The position numbers and the translations under genes are program-made. Below the pieces are notes generated by a model. It worked only from the letters and a program-made list of their open reading frames with translations. It was not told the origin of the DNA and did no database searches. This document shows positions 23,487-34,563 of a stretch of DNA of 64,000 nucleotides, in pieces. The DNA is taken from assembly GCF_035222485.1 (NCBI RefSeq), contig NC_085922.1, positions 2,867,001 to 2,931,000 on the forward strand. The letters are read 5' to 3'. Numbering within the stretch: the first letter of the stretch is position 1; every line of letters begins with the position of its first letter. The stretch is from Podospora pseudoanserina. Its lineage: Eukaryota; Ascomycota; Sordariomycetes; Sordariales; Podosporaceae.

Positions 23487-24095
23487 ATGGCCGACGCCCC
23501 CCCAGCCAAACGCCTCAAAACAACCACCTCCTCCAAAACCAAACACAACCTCTCCCCCACCTCCCTCCAAGCAGCAACCCTCTCATCCCTCTTCGCAAAC
23601 CCCGACAAGCCCATCCCCCTCCCTACCGGCCCCCAAAAGAAACACCTCCCCCCGCCCCCAGAAATAGTAACCAACGTCCAAGGCTCCTCCGCCGGCGCCG
23701 GATCGGGCGAGTTTCACGTCTACAAAGCCGCCCGCCGCCGTGAATATGAACGACTCCGGCAAATGGAAGAGGAAACCGCCGCTGAAAAGGCCCAGCGCGA
23801 GTTTGAGGAGGAACGACTAGAGAGGATAAGAAAGGACGAGGAAAAGACGCGGAAGAACAGGGAGAAGAGGAATAAGAAGAAGCAGAATAAGGGGAAGGGA
23901 AGTGGGAATGAAGGGCGGACGCCGCAGCCAACTATTACCGCGAGTGGGAAGGAGGGGGATAAGAAAGGTGATGATGGTGATAAAGTGGCTGGAAATGGGA
24001 CAGAGAAGGGGGATGCAAAGGAGTCGACAACACCACAACCACCCGCTGTCCCAGTCGCCCAAGGGGTGGGGTTGGTCATCTGCGATGATGATTGA
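23487..24095 (+). CDS. PRKRIP1/DUF1168 family spliceosome-associated protein
   Basis: The single exon encodes 202 residues. I chose the ATG at 23487 (context CCAAAATGG) because the family N-terminus starts there; the frame is open further upstream but is not family-like. The core signature VQGSSAGAGSGEFHVYKAAR lies at about 64-83 and leads into a long charged helix (REYERLRQMEEE onward, to about residue 135). The C-terminus is Lys/Gly/Asp-rich, with a KKKQNKGKG basic patch that could serve nuclear localisation. Human PRKRIP1 binds double-stranded RNA and PKR and is found in catalytic-stage spliceosomes, where its long helix bridges components. The protein is probably nuclear here. The gene is convergent with CCT3, whose stop lies only 163 bases away. 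Confidence 0.88.
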   Translation: MADAPPAKRLKTTTSSKTKHNLSPTSLQAATLSSLFANPDKPIPLPTGPQKKHLPPPPEIVTNVQGSSAGAGSGEFHVYKAARRREYERLRQMEEETAAEKAQREFEEERLERIRKDEEKTRKNREKRNKKKQNKGKGSGNEGRTPQPTITASGKEGDKKGDDGDKVAGNGTEKGDAKESTTPQPPAVPVAQGVGLVICDDD

Positions 24096-24258
24096 AGGAC
24101 AACCAGCTTCACACACGCAGCATCAGCAATCGGTAGAGTATCAGAGGAAGGGGTATCTGCATTCCAGCATTTTATTTGTTCACTACTTCCCACCCATCCA
24201 TCCATCTATGCCATGCTTTATCTACCGGCGGGTCTACCCTCCTTCGTCATCTGTACAT

Positions 24259-26262
24259 TTAATCATCACCACCGCTAATGCCGACACCCGGTTGCAGCTT
24301 CTTCGCGCTGCAAATATCATCTACTCTGAGCAAGAGGCAGGCGGCCTACGTTATGTTAGTATACTGTAATACCGTAGGCAGAATCAAAAACCATACCTCG
24401 ATAGCGGTCTTCATGCTCTGCACCTTGATAGCCTCCGGCTCCCAAACACCATACTCCTTCATGTCCACCAGCGAACCAGTATCACCATTCACGCCCCACG
24501 AGCTCTTGCCCTCGGCGTGCTTAGCCCGGAGATCGGTCAGCACCCTGACAGGGGACTTGCCCGCGTTCTGGATAAGCGTCCGGGGGATGACCTCAAGCGC
24601 CTCGGCAACAGCCTTGTAAGGCCACTGCTGGACACCCTCAATGCTCTTGGCGAGCTGCTGTAACCTGACAGAGACCGCCATCTCGGTAGCACCACCGCCA
24701 GGCGATAATCTGGGGTGGAACATGACGTTGCGCGCCACGCCCATGGCGTCCTGGAGGTTGCGCTCAATCTCGTTGAGAACATCCTTAGAGGGGCCTCTGA
24801 GGAGGACAGTGCAGGCCTTTGGTGACTTGCACTTTGTGAGGAAGGTGAAGTACTCGTCGCCAATCTTCTCAATCTCGAACAGACCGCACTGGGTGCCGAC
24901 GTCAGACTCCTGGAGGTCTTCCACTCTGTTGACGATGGTGGCACCAGTGGCTCTCGCTATCCGGTTGTTGTCTGTCTTGCGCACGCGGCGAAGGGCTGTG
25001 ACGTTGGCCTTCATGAGGTAGTGCTGAGCGAGATCTAATACACCATCATCAGTCTTATGCCCCCTATACCCCTGAATGTTTGCAAACAAACTTACCAGAA
25101 ACACCCTTCTCAGTGATAACCAAATCTGGGTTCAGCGCCAAGATATGCTCACACATGCTCTTGACCTGCTCCTCCTCAATCTCTAAAATCCTGTTCCAGT
25201 CCTCCTCCTTCGTCACCTCGATATTAGTCTGCGACTCTCCCTTCTTATACTCCAAAGGACAATCCAACAGAATAATCCTCGGATTCTCAATCTTGCGGCG
25301 CATCTTGGGATGAGTAATATCCTTGTTGAGCATCACACCATCCAGCACCCGACTGTCCTCAATCTCACCACCAGGCACCTTCTCAACACGTGCATACCGC
25401 TTGATATCGACCTCGCGCTTGCCGTTGCCAACCTCCCACGTGACTGTCCTGACAGCGTTCAAGGCAAGGCTGCACATGAGCTCCGACCATCTCGAGACAA
25501 ACTTTGTGCCGATGGACGAAGAAATAAGCTTGTACATCTCCTTGTCGTCGTTGATGTCGATGGGAAGGGAGATCTCCTCGATGATTTCCAGCGCGTCCTT
25601 AAGAGCCCGTTTGAAGGCCGCGATGATGTTGACTGGGTGGATGTTGCGCTCGAGTTGGGGGAGGGCCTGCGCGAGGATCTCACCGGCTGTGACAAAGTGT
25701 TAGCCCCTGGTCAGCTTCCATGCCCAACATGCCCATCAGTGCTGATTTGTAACCCACCCAGGATAATAACAGTAGTAGTACCATCGCCAACCTCCTCATC
25801 CTGCGTCCGGCTGAGTTCGATCATGCTCTTGGCCGCGGGGTGCGACACCTCGATCTCGCGGAGGATGGCGTGGCCGTCGTTGGTGAGGACGATGCCGCCC
25901 ATGGGGTCGAGCAGCATCTTCAACATGGCCTTGGGGCCCAGGCATGATCGGATAATATCAGCAACACTGTATCCCCCAGGTAAGCTTCATGTATTTCAAA
26001 CAACGACGACGACAACATCGACTCGGGGCGGTCAAGCAACCAGGACGGCGGGGTAGTAGTAACATACGTTTTGGCAGCAGCGATGTTCGACAACTGAGCC
26101 TTGCGACCGGTCTGCCTCTCAGCACCGGCATTGGTGTCTATGTTCATACCATAATGGTCAGCTATGAGCAAGTCGCGGTAAAGGGGGCCCAGAGTATATA
26201 GGAGGCGGGGAAGCTTCCATAGAGGGGGGATCCATACTCATCACCAAGACAGGAGCCTGCAT
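24259..26262 (-). CDS. cct3: chaperonin-containing TCP-1 subunit gamma
   Basis: Six exons: 26262-26238, 26137-26068, 25966-25758, 25686-25096, 25034-24397 and 24345-24259, giving 539 residues, the usual CCT3 length. Frame is exact across all five introns. The first coding exon is only 25 bases (MQAPVLVM plus one base); the last intron has a perfect TACTAAC branch site. Group II chaperonin motifs are visible: NTNAGAERQTGRKAQLSNI at the N-terminus, LLDPMGGIVLTNDGHAIL, the ATPase motif VGDGTTTV, PDLVITEKGVSDLAQH, and HPRLSPGGGATEM, a gamma-type GGGA(T/S)EM. CCT is the cytosolic hetero-oligomeric chaperonin that folds actin, tubulin and WD40 proteins by ATP-driven cycling. The gene is essential in yeast. 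Nothing is unusual apart from the tiny first exon. Confidence 0.96.
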
Positions 26263-27192
26263 CTTGCCTGTCGTTGGCTTTCCGCCTGTTGTATTGTTTT
26301 AAAAAGGGGTATTAAAACGAGTCGTGGTCGGGGGGAGAAAGAAGGTGGTCAACGAAAAGGGACAAGGCGTGGTGGTCGCTGGAAAAGGGCGGGTTCGAAA
26401 TTACACAGCGAGGATCCAGCGTGGGTTCACTGTTTTCCTTGTCGTCGCTAGGCAGCTCCTGAGGCGCTGGAGGTGGGATGGTCCCGAAAAGTTCAGAAGC
26501 CCGGGACCCACCAAAGCTCCCGCTCTCAACGCCCGAGGTGGGGCAACGCCCGGATCAACACAACTTCCCTTCCGCCTGGATATCAACGGCCCCAAGACAT
26601 AGTATAATTCAACGTCCTAAACGACTTAATGGTAACAATCAAATACACTTCATATTATCATGGCGAAGGGGTGTACATAGACCCTATGTACACATCCATA
26701 ATATCAACCCGGCCTGCTTCTTTTATACATGTCCATCAAAGTCGTCCACCTCACTGCCCGTTCCTCCTTTCCATCCCTGATAACCTTCCATATCCCCCTC
26801 CCTTTCCCTCTCTGCGTCTCTTCATTGTTCAAAATGCCAACACGATAACCCCTTCTCAACCCCAAACAACTTCACCATATCCTCCAACTGTTTGTAAATG
26901 TAATGGAATACAAATACGTACAAAGGAAAGAAGCACGGCGGCAAGGTTCGCAAAGTGTGCTCTTTGTCGACCCAGAGAATTAGATGTTAGTAAATGCTAT
27001 TGTCTGGCCAGACCATAAACTCCCCAAAATCGACGAAAAAATTGATACAGAAAACAAGAAACTGTCAAAAGTGACGGTGCTATGCAGCACAAAAAGCGTA
27101 TACTGAAGGAAACAAAAACAGAGGCCTTGTTTGCGCGCAGTAACATCCTGTTGCAAAAAGAGCCTGCTTCCGTCGCTGAACTCAAAAAGAGA
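26263..27192. other. intergenic, upstream of CCT3
   Basis: Contains the CCT3 promoter and leader (just right of 26262) and the 3' untranslated region of the next minus-strand gene. No coding region is supported. Confidence 0.5.
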
Positions 27193-28339
27193 CTAGAAAT
27201 TCTGCGAGATTCCGGCTGTCTGTTGCGGGTAGTGTGCTGGGTTCTCGATGCGAGTGTTCCTCCGAGCCGTCACATCCCGGATGATTGGTGAGCCGCCTCC
27301 TGGCTGGCTGGGGGGCTGGTCTGAGTATGGGTTTCCACTGCCGTACTGATCGTAGTACTGATTGGGTCCGCTGTACGCCATACCTATTGGGCCTTCGCCA
27401 GAGCCATCAGACCTCGCAGCAGCACTATACGAAGAGGAAGCATTGGAAGGCCCGCGGTGCACGTCACCACGGTTGTTCGCAGCAGAAGGGCCCATTACTC
27501 CAAGAATCTCGCCCTCCGGTGAAGCAGGCACTTCATGCATCAAGGGCTCACCAGATCGTGTGTCGGAGACAGTAGCACGGGTAGGTGAAGCGGCATCCGA
27601 ATAAGGGACCCCTCCAGACATGGTTGTCGATGTTTTCCTCGCAGTCGAACCGGCAATCGTGGTGGAGCCCCAGCCTCTGTAGCCAGCGGAGGACTCATCA
27701 TCTCGCCCATCATAAGCGGCAGCGACGGCTGGAATTGTTGGGTCGGCGTTAGGGTTGTATCCATAATCTTCGACCTCCTTGCGTCTCTGCTCCTCGGCAT
27801 CCTTGCGCTGCTTCCTCTTCCTCCACAAGAAAATGCCGGCCACAACCAAAAGAGCAACGGCAACAATAGGGACCACCACAGCGATAGCAATCTTCCCACT
27901 GTTGCTCAATGTTCCGGCCGAGGCCTCAGGGTTGGCGTCATTGCCAGCGCCAACCCCGGGAAGTCCAGTTGAAGAAGACGATGAGGTCTGCGCAGGATCT
28001 GGTACGCCATCCGTCGGTCTTCTAGTGGTGATGGTTTGCGTAACAACCTCTGTGCTGGTGTCTGGTTCAGGGTCTGGGGGGTTGCTGGATGAAGGCTCCG
28101 GAGAAGGCTCTGGTTGTTGTGGGGTGGAACTGGTGGATGGAGGATCAGGCCTAGGCGTCGATGATGTCGAAGGAGGAGGAGGGGTGGGAGTGGTAGTGGG
28201 AGGGGGGAGGAGGAGTGGGGGTTGGAGTTGGTGTAGGAGTCGGTGTGTTGCTAGTCGATGGCGGAGGAGCGGGTGGGTTGGTGTCAGACGGTGGAGGGTC
28301 TGCGGAGGTGTCCGGCGCGCCAGTCGAGTTGGTAGACAT
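27193..28339 (-). CDS. single-pass membrane protein with Pro/Ser/Thr-rich ectodomain
   Basis: The minus-strand protein is read as an N-terminal Pro/Ser/Thr-rich segment from ATG 28339, a transmembrane helix (KIAIAVVVPIVAVALLVVAG), a basic stop-transfer (WRKRKQRK) and a roughly 200-residue Ser/Gly/Tyr-rich cytoplasmic tail ending near TAG 27193. There is no classical signal peptide, so the helix would act as a reverse signal-anchor, as in many fungal Mid2/Wsc-like surface proteins. The start frame and the membrane frame do not coincide. The Pro/Thr repeat continues without a break only if one base of the six-G run at 28202-28207 is skipped, and no GT-AG intron was found to do this. The cause may be a homopolymer sequencing error, a real null allele, or a start elsewhere. 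Function is unknown; a cell-wall sensor role is possible. Confidence 0.6.
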
Positions 28340-30827
28340 CACGAAAAATCGTCGCTTCAATCGCGGTAGGTTTCTGTATGGAACTGCCATATTAGCATGG
28401 GATCCCACCGTGGCAGGTTGCGACGCATGGCGGGAGAACACAGCAGGAACATCGTGGAAGACGCCGTGCACCTATTAAGAAACTGTGTGGACGGAGGTGG
28501 TGGAGGTTGAAAAAGACAGTCGCGCCGCGGCTGCAGTGAGCAGCTTCAAAGAGAAACAGGCGGTGCGTGTCGGACTGGATCGGGGGCTACAAACCTCTGG
28601 GTTGCGGCGAGAGTGCAGATGCAAATGTCAGCGGCACGCGACAGTTGACGATGTCAATTGTGCGGCAGTTGCGAACGAACGAGCGCTTCGATACGATGGA
28701 CCAAAGGAGGTGTTTGAGATGGTCGACTGTGAGACCAAATGAATGGCTGAGCAGACGATGCCGTGTGCGCCGACAGAAGAGGCCAGTCGCTTGGCGGCTG
28801 AACCACAGCGGTTGACGAGCTCAGCGGGGCCCGGGATGGCGGGTGCCGAAGAGTAATTGAAGCTGTCGAGCAATGAGTCGGAATGAAAACAACAAAAAGT
28901 GAACTGGAACGACGGTTGACGAAATCGCGCGCCGTCACGGGTCGGACGGGGAAAAGACGAGATGGGGGAGCGATGGAAGGTCAGACCCTCGGGGGGATGG
29001 CACGAGAGATTAGGTGCGGCTTCAGGGCTGTTATTCCCAGTTGCCAGGCTTGGACTAGGCGCAGGCACAGTTCATGCGGCAGTGCAACATGTACCGCGGC
29101 TGCCAGATTGGGCGAAGCGGTACGTAAGACGACGGGACTGTGACACCCGAGACGGGGGCGATGGCCAGGTTGAGGAGGGATTGTCGGCCTGTTTGAACCG
29201 ACGGCGATTTTGAAGCAATTCTCGTTTCTTGATTTTGTTTTTGTAAACTTCCTCACCAAATAAACATCGGACGAACCTAGTCTAACAAACTTCTTTATCG
29301 CTCGAAGCTTTTCATCAGGTGACCGGGCCTGTGCCTCAAGCTTTTCCCGCCGGGTCGTTCCTGGGGCAATTTTCAGTTCCTGGGATCTGGCTGTGGGGCC
29401 GAAAAGTCCGCCGTTGCATGGGATGACAGCTCTGAGCACTCAAACTCCCAGCTGGCTTTTGCAACTGTTCGATCGTCCAACCTTTTTTTCTTTCATTCTT
29501 TGTCCCCAAGCCAATCTATTTCCAGAAACCCCGTATTGCAGCTGAGCTCAGCCTCGTCTTTTGTGCTGCACATGTCAACCTACAACGTTCCCGGCCTGCG
29601 ACCTGACATTGCCAGAAGATCACGTTGTCGATCGCCTCTCGACCTCTGCTCGGCCTGTCTGAGCTCCCTCCCTAACTTCATCACCATCAACCCATCTCGA
29701 CAATACAACAACCGTGCGGCAAAAGCCATCGCCGTTGGCCATAAAATCCCAATTTGTGGAGATAAGACACCCACCGTTGGTTGATCCACCTCCCTCACCT
29801 ACCTCCAGCAAATCGGCTCGCCAACATGCACCCTTTGCAGGACCCTTGTTTCCTGAAACCTCTCTGCTTTGCATCTGCAGATAGGATCTCACTCAGTGCC
29901 CTTCCTGCAGCCCGCTCCAACCGGGGAATTAACCCCCCGGGGCTCTTCTCTTATCACGATCCCTTCACTTGTTCCCATTCTCCATCCTCAAATCATGACC
30001 ATCAAGCTTTAAAAAAAATGTTTCTAGAAAAGCAACCGATTCAAACCGCCCCATCGATCCAAAACGTCATAGTAATAAAAACCAAGCCTAGGACCCAACA
30101 CACTGAACCCCACTATAACTTCGTAATCAAGTACGCTAAAAGGCGGGGGAATATCGTCTCTCGGGATTTTGCTCATCTGATCTCCTACATTTTCCTCCTT
30201 CAAGGATGAACCTCGCTGGGTGTTTTCGTTCCTGACTACTCAATCATCTCTACTTGTTGCAACCTCTTCTTCATCAGCTCAGTATTGCTTGATGGTGTGT
30301 TACAATGTAAAAATAGCCCCTCTAGACCTCGACTCCTCACCAGTAACCATCTCAGCTGCCCCTCCACTACAAGAGACCTACATATACTCAGATCAGCTAC
30401 AGGCAGTTCTGCCTATGTGCTGACAACCTGCATAACACAAAGTGTCTTGTCCTCCCCTGAACCAGATCGAGTCCCAATGTTAGAAGACCTGCAGCCTGAG
30501 GCGCTTGGGCTTTAGTTCATCTACCCGGACATATCTTCATGCAAGGGCAAAGGAGAACATAGACATGCAGAATTCAAGACAAATTTCAGCCTTTGTTTTT
30601 CGATCTAAGATATCTCTAATTCAACTCTTTTTCGCCTCTTCTGAAAACAAACCAAGGCGAGTGCTGTATCTATATCTCAATGCTCTTCCTGATAATACCT
30701 AGCGTGATGGCACCGAGCGCAAACATTAGGTATAACCCCAAAAACGACAACCCCATAACCCCTGAGCTCCAACAATCCAAAAAACTTCAAAACAAACCAC
30801 CCCTTCTTGTTGCTAAAACCAACTGCT
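28340..30827. other. intergenic, no gene seen
   Basis: About 2.5 kb between the membrane-protein gene start and the stop of the HECT ligase gene. Open frames are short, mutually overlapping and without family features. The right part (about 30200-30827) is AT-richer and probably includes the HECT gene's 3' untranslated region. Confidence 0.55.
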
Positions 30828-33800
30828 TCACTTCAACCCAAAGCCCTCACTCCCATTCACCGCCCCCCAAAGCATCCCCTCCAACCTCTCCCTAGTCCCA
30901 TACTTCCACAGCCCCAGCGCATTAAAGCACGTCCTCGCAGTCGGATACCGCCCAATATCATCCCCCAAACACGAAATCTTCACCACCAGTGACGCCGCCC
31001 CCGTGGCAGGTATCCTATCACTCCCCGTAATAAAACTCAACAATTTCCTCTGATCCTTAGGGCTCGCCCGTTCAAACGAGCTCCAAAACCACCTCACCAC
31101 CGGCTCGTCCTCCCCCGGATCCGCAACCTCCTTCCCCCACCCTTCATACTGCGCTACCGCCCTCAAAGAATCAATATCCAGCGCCTCATCCGACCCCCTC
31201 ACCAATAACTCAATCTCCTCCGGCCTAAACAAACTCAACGCATTACCTCCACAAACCGTGAAAAATCCCCGCTTGAACGGCTCAAACTGCCTCGTTACCG
31301 ACCCGTCAAGAAGATACCTGACGTACAACTCGACATACTCCCTCTTGTTCGTATTCGTCACCGGCCTCCTCTCACCCCCGGGACAGAGCGGCACCCGCTC
31401 CACAACCCCATACTTTTCCACATCCACCACAAAGTCCAGGCAGAAAACCTCCTCGAGGTCATCGTCGCTATACTCCAACAACTGCCTCAGCCCCCTCGCC
31501 AGTCTAGGCCTAAACCCAGCCAAATCTTCCAGCGTATAATTCATCGTCTGCCTCTGCTGATGAGCCACCTGCCCAGCCAGCGGCGGCGGCGGAGCAGCCA
31601 TCAACAACTTTCGAAACGCAAATGGCGGAAGCGCAACATCCAAAATGGTCGAGTTGTAAATCGCAAGCCCCAGCACCACTCCCACCAAAAAGAACTGCTC
31701 CGATGGCTCCAGCGAGTTCGGGTTAAAATAGCAATAGCCCGAATCCTCATCATAGAGAAACATCCCATGATCCCTCCCAAACACTTCTCTCACCAACAAC
31801 AAGAACCACTCCTTTCTCAACCCACCGGCATCAACCCCTTCCTCCCCCTTGAAAACAATCTTCAACCCCTTCTTGATATCCTCCCCACCACCCCCAATAA
31901 CCTCACTCACAGCCTTCAGACTGTCCTCCACAAGGCAATCCCGCCGAATATTCAGTGTCAAAAACTGCCTCACCACCCTGTGGCTGAGAATGCTATCAAA
32001 AAACGCATCCCTTGCCCGACTCTCCATCTGCCGTCTAGCATCATGCTCTAAAATCTGAATCTTGGCCCCAATGCTCAACAAAAACGGATACTGACAAAAC
32101 GCAAACCTCGCCTGCTTCTTCTCCCACGCCTCAAAATCGCCCACCAGATCCGAGTCGTCTAGCAGCGTCGTGTAAAAGTCGCTTGTGGGGACAATCTGTC
32201 CCCTGGCATACACCCCATCACCCCCGTTGTTATTGTTGATGCTGTTACCGTCGTACATGTTTCCACCCCTTCTCGCATAATCCATATTGTTCGCCGCAAA
32301 GAGCAACCCCAACACCCTCGCCGCAGCCTTGATCTGCCAATCATCTTGATAGACCACCCTCTTTGGCTTCTCCTTCTTCTTCCCCCTGTTATTGTTATTA
32401 TTCTGGCCCCCATTAGCCCCCCCACCGCTCTCTCTTCCATGCCCAAGCGCAGCGTGCAAACTCGCCGCTGACCTCCCAGCCCCCATGCTAGGAATCAACC
32501 CATCCGTGATGTCAACCTTGGTCTCATACTTCTTCTCATTTTGCCTAATGAGCCTATATGCCAAGAAGCTCGACACCAAGTCCTTGGTTTGCACAAACAT
32601 CTTTTTCGGGTATCTTGCAAACCACCCAACTAAATGGTTTTGGCAGTCCGGAGTAGTATTCGACACCAGGCCCACAATCCGTTTGATAATACCCGAATGT
32701 CTCCCAGAGGTGGGACTAGAACCTCGCAGTGGGTCGTTGCTCTGTGTCGAACCTGCGCTACCAGGGTGCTCAAACTCCCCAGAGTAGGGCTTATAGTCTC
32801 CGTGCAGCAAGGGATTTCCAGCAATGATCATGATGAACCGCAGGTCATCGGGGCTAACAATGGGCCTTCCTGGTCTTTTGAGCATCGTCTCGCAGGCTTT
32901 GAGAAGAGTCCGTTGGGCGTGCTCCTGTCCAATGAGAATCTCGGTCTCAAGCTCCATGAGCGTGGCGTGTGGAGCAGTCAGGTCTGGGTCTTCTTCTACC
33001 AAGCTCGAATACACCTCCGGCCATGAACGAGCAGCCTCCGTGACAGCCGAATACCACTCTTCTAAATCCGCCCATTCCAAGCGAGGACTCCGCGAGCTGA
33101 CTATGGACTGTCCGTTTTGGCTTTTATTAGAGCTCGACCTTCCAGGGACAACATCCTCCTGCCCACCTGTCCACCAAGAACCGTTCTCTGCAAAGTTGCC
33201 CAAGAGTAATAGCTTCGCATCCAAGTCAACGATGGGCTGGGGGTTGATAGTTGGCTGCGATCCCCTGCGGTGTTCGATGTGGTCGACTGAATGTTTCCGT
33301 ACATCCTCTACTGTAGGACGATGCCGATGGCCTCGGTACGATGTGAATGACGAGTTCAAACAGTGAAACGAAGTAAAGCAAGAGACAATGTAGTCTTCAA
33401 GTGGGCGAAATATTCTCCTGGCTTCACCACCTGGACTTGGGGGTTGAGGTGTATACTGATGAGATGGTTGCTGCGGGAAAACCTCTTGGAGAACAGGTCG
33501 TTTCTCAGGGTATGAAGCGGATATGGTATTGGGGACAGTGTTGGACCAACTAGGCTGTCGGCGGTGCTGACTAGGATCCCGGGACCTGCTGGGTATCGGC
33601 TGGGCCCTACGACTAGGGCTCCCAGAGCTTGGTGGCCGCACCATGAGATAGGGCTCCGAGAAGTTGCCCGAGTTGAAGTTTCCTTCAGTTGAATTGTTGA
33701 AGAATGGATTTGTGGATGGCTCGCGAGGTGGACTGAGAGCCTCGGGCTGTGGGTTTCTCAGAGCAGCTGCCAAGAAAGCGTACAGACACTGAGAAATCAA

Positions 33801-34563
33801 CGACTGTGTGTGTTCGAGAGAAATAGTACCGTCTACAGCAAGTCAGCAACAGCAACGGAAAGATGTAAACGGTCTCCTTACCAGACGACAATGTTGGCCG
33901 CCGGTCAGGTGAGGCGCCCGCCCCCCGTGAATGATCCCGTCTATTTTCCCGGTTATGATCATGGCCACGATCTCGGTCCCTTGGTAGTGGCTGCAAGTCA
34001 TTGATAGTGAGGCAGATGGTGCACTTGAATACATGTAGGTCCCTCGGCCATCGTACAAGCGACCCGCACGTCATGCAATTGCCCGTCGAGTAATCCCTGC
34101 TGCCACCCGAAGAGGCGTTGCGGTGACCACGGCTCGGTGGGGGTCTTCCTCGAAACTTCGGCAGAGGTCCGGCGTCGAGACCGGACTCCGAATCGGACTC
34201 GTGCTCGGGGCGGGTCATGGGGCCCGATTTCTTCTTCTTGATTGAAAAGAGTGACGGGAATGGATGGCTCATGGAGCGTGTATGACGGGGTCTTTGTGCG
34301 TTGCGCGAAGGGTGTAAGTCTTCATCGGACGAGCTGGACTCGATTTGGCACTGCTGCAGGTTCTCCCAGGTCTCGAACTCGGGCACTCGAGAAGCGCTTC
34401 GATATCGGCTCCTTTCGCGGTTACTGCTACCATGACCGCTTGTAGACCCGGGCTGAAGATGCTGACGAGCATTCGCTGGTGATCGAGCTTGATTCGAAGC
34501 CGTTGCGGGGTCGCGTGGACGCAGAAAGGCAGAAGAGCCCACTTCGTTGGGCCAGGGAGCCAT
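30828..34563 (-). CDS. HUL4-like HECT-type E3 ubiquitin ligase
   Basis: Two exons, 34563-33882 and 33832-30828, with a 49-base intron (GTAAGG...CTGTAG), give 1228 residues. The N-terminal 150 residues are disordered, followed by a four-cysteine zinc site: C163, C166, C181 and C184 in NCMTC and KCTIC. Next come the FRPLEDYIVSCF and LNSSF segments seen in HUL4-type ligases. The C-terminal HECT domain occupies roughly the last 380 residues, including FKGEEGVDAGGLRKEWF and the active-site loop TARTCFNALGLWKY, with catalytic Cys at about 1196. HECT ligases form a thioester with ubiquitin before transferring it to substrate; yeast Hul4 acts in nuclear and stress-related quality control. Low-complexity Asn/Gly insertions occur in the middle. 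The family is confident; orthology to HUL4 rests on the zinc site plus HECT architecture. Confidence 0.92.

Noticed and set aside
27779-28369. 196-codon plus-strand Gly/Val-rich frame
   Set aside because: It is the complement of the Pro/Thr/Ser-rich coding strand of the membrane protein and has no independent support.
29929-29955. Possible GC-rich hairpin (CCGGGG...CCCCGG)
   Set aside because: Too short and irregular to call a terminator or tRNA. No tRNA-like arms flank it.
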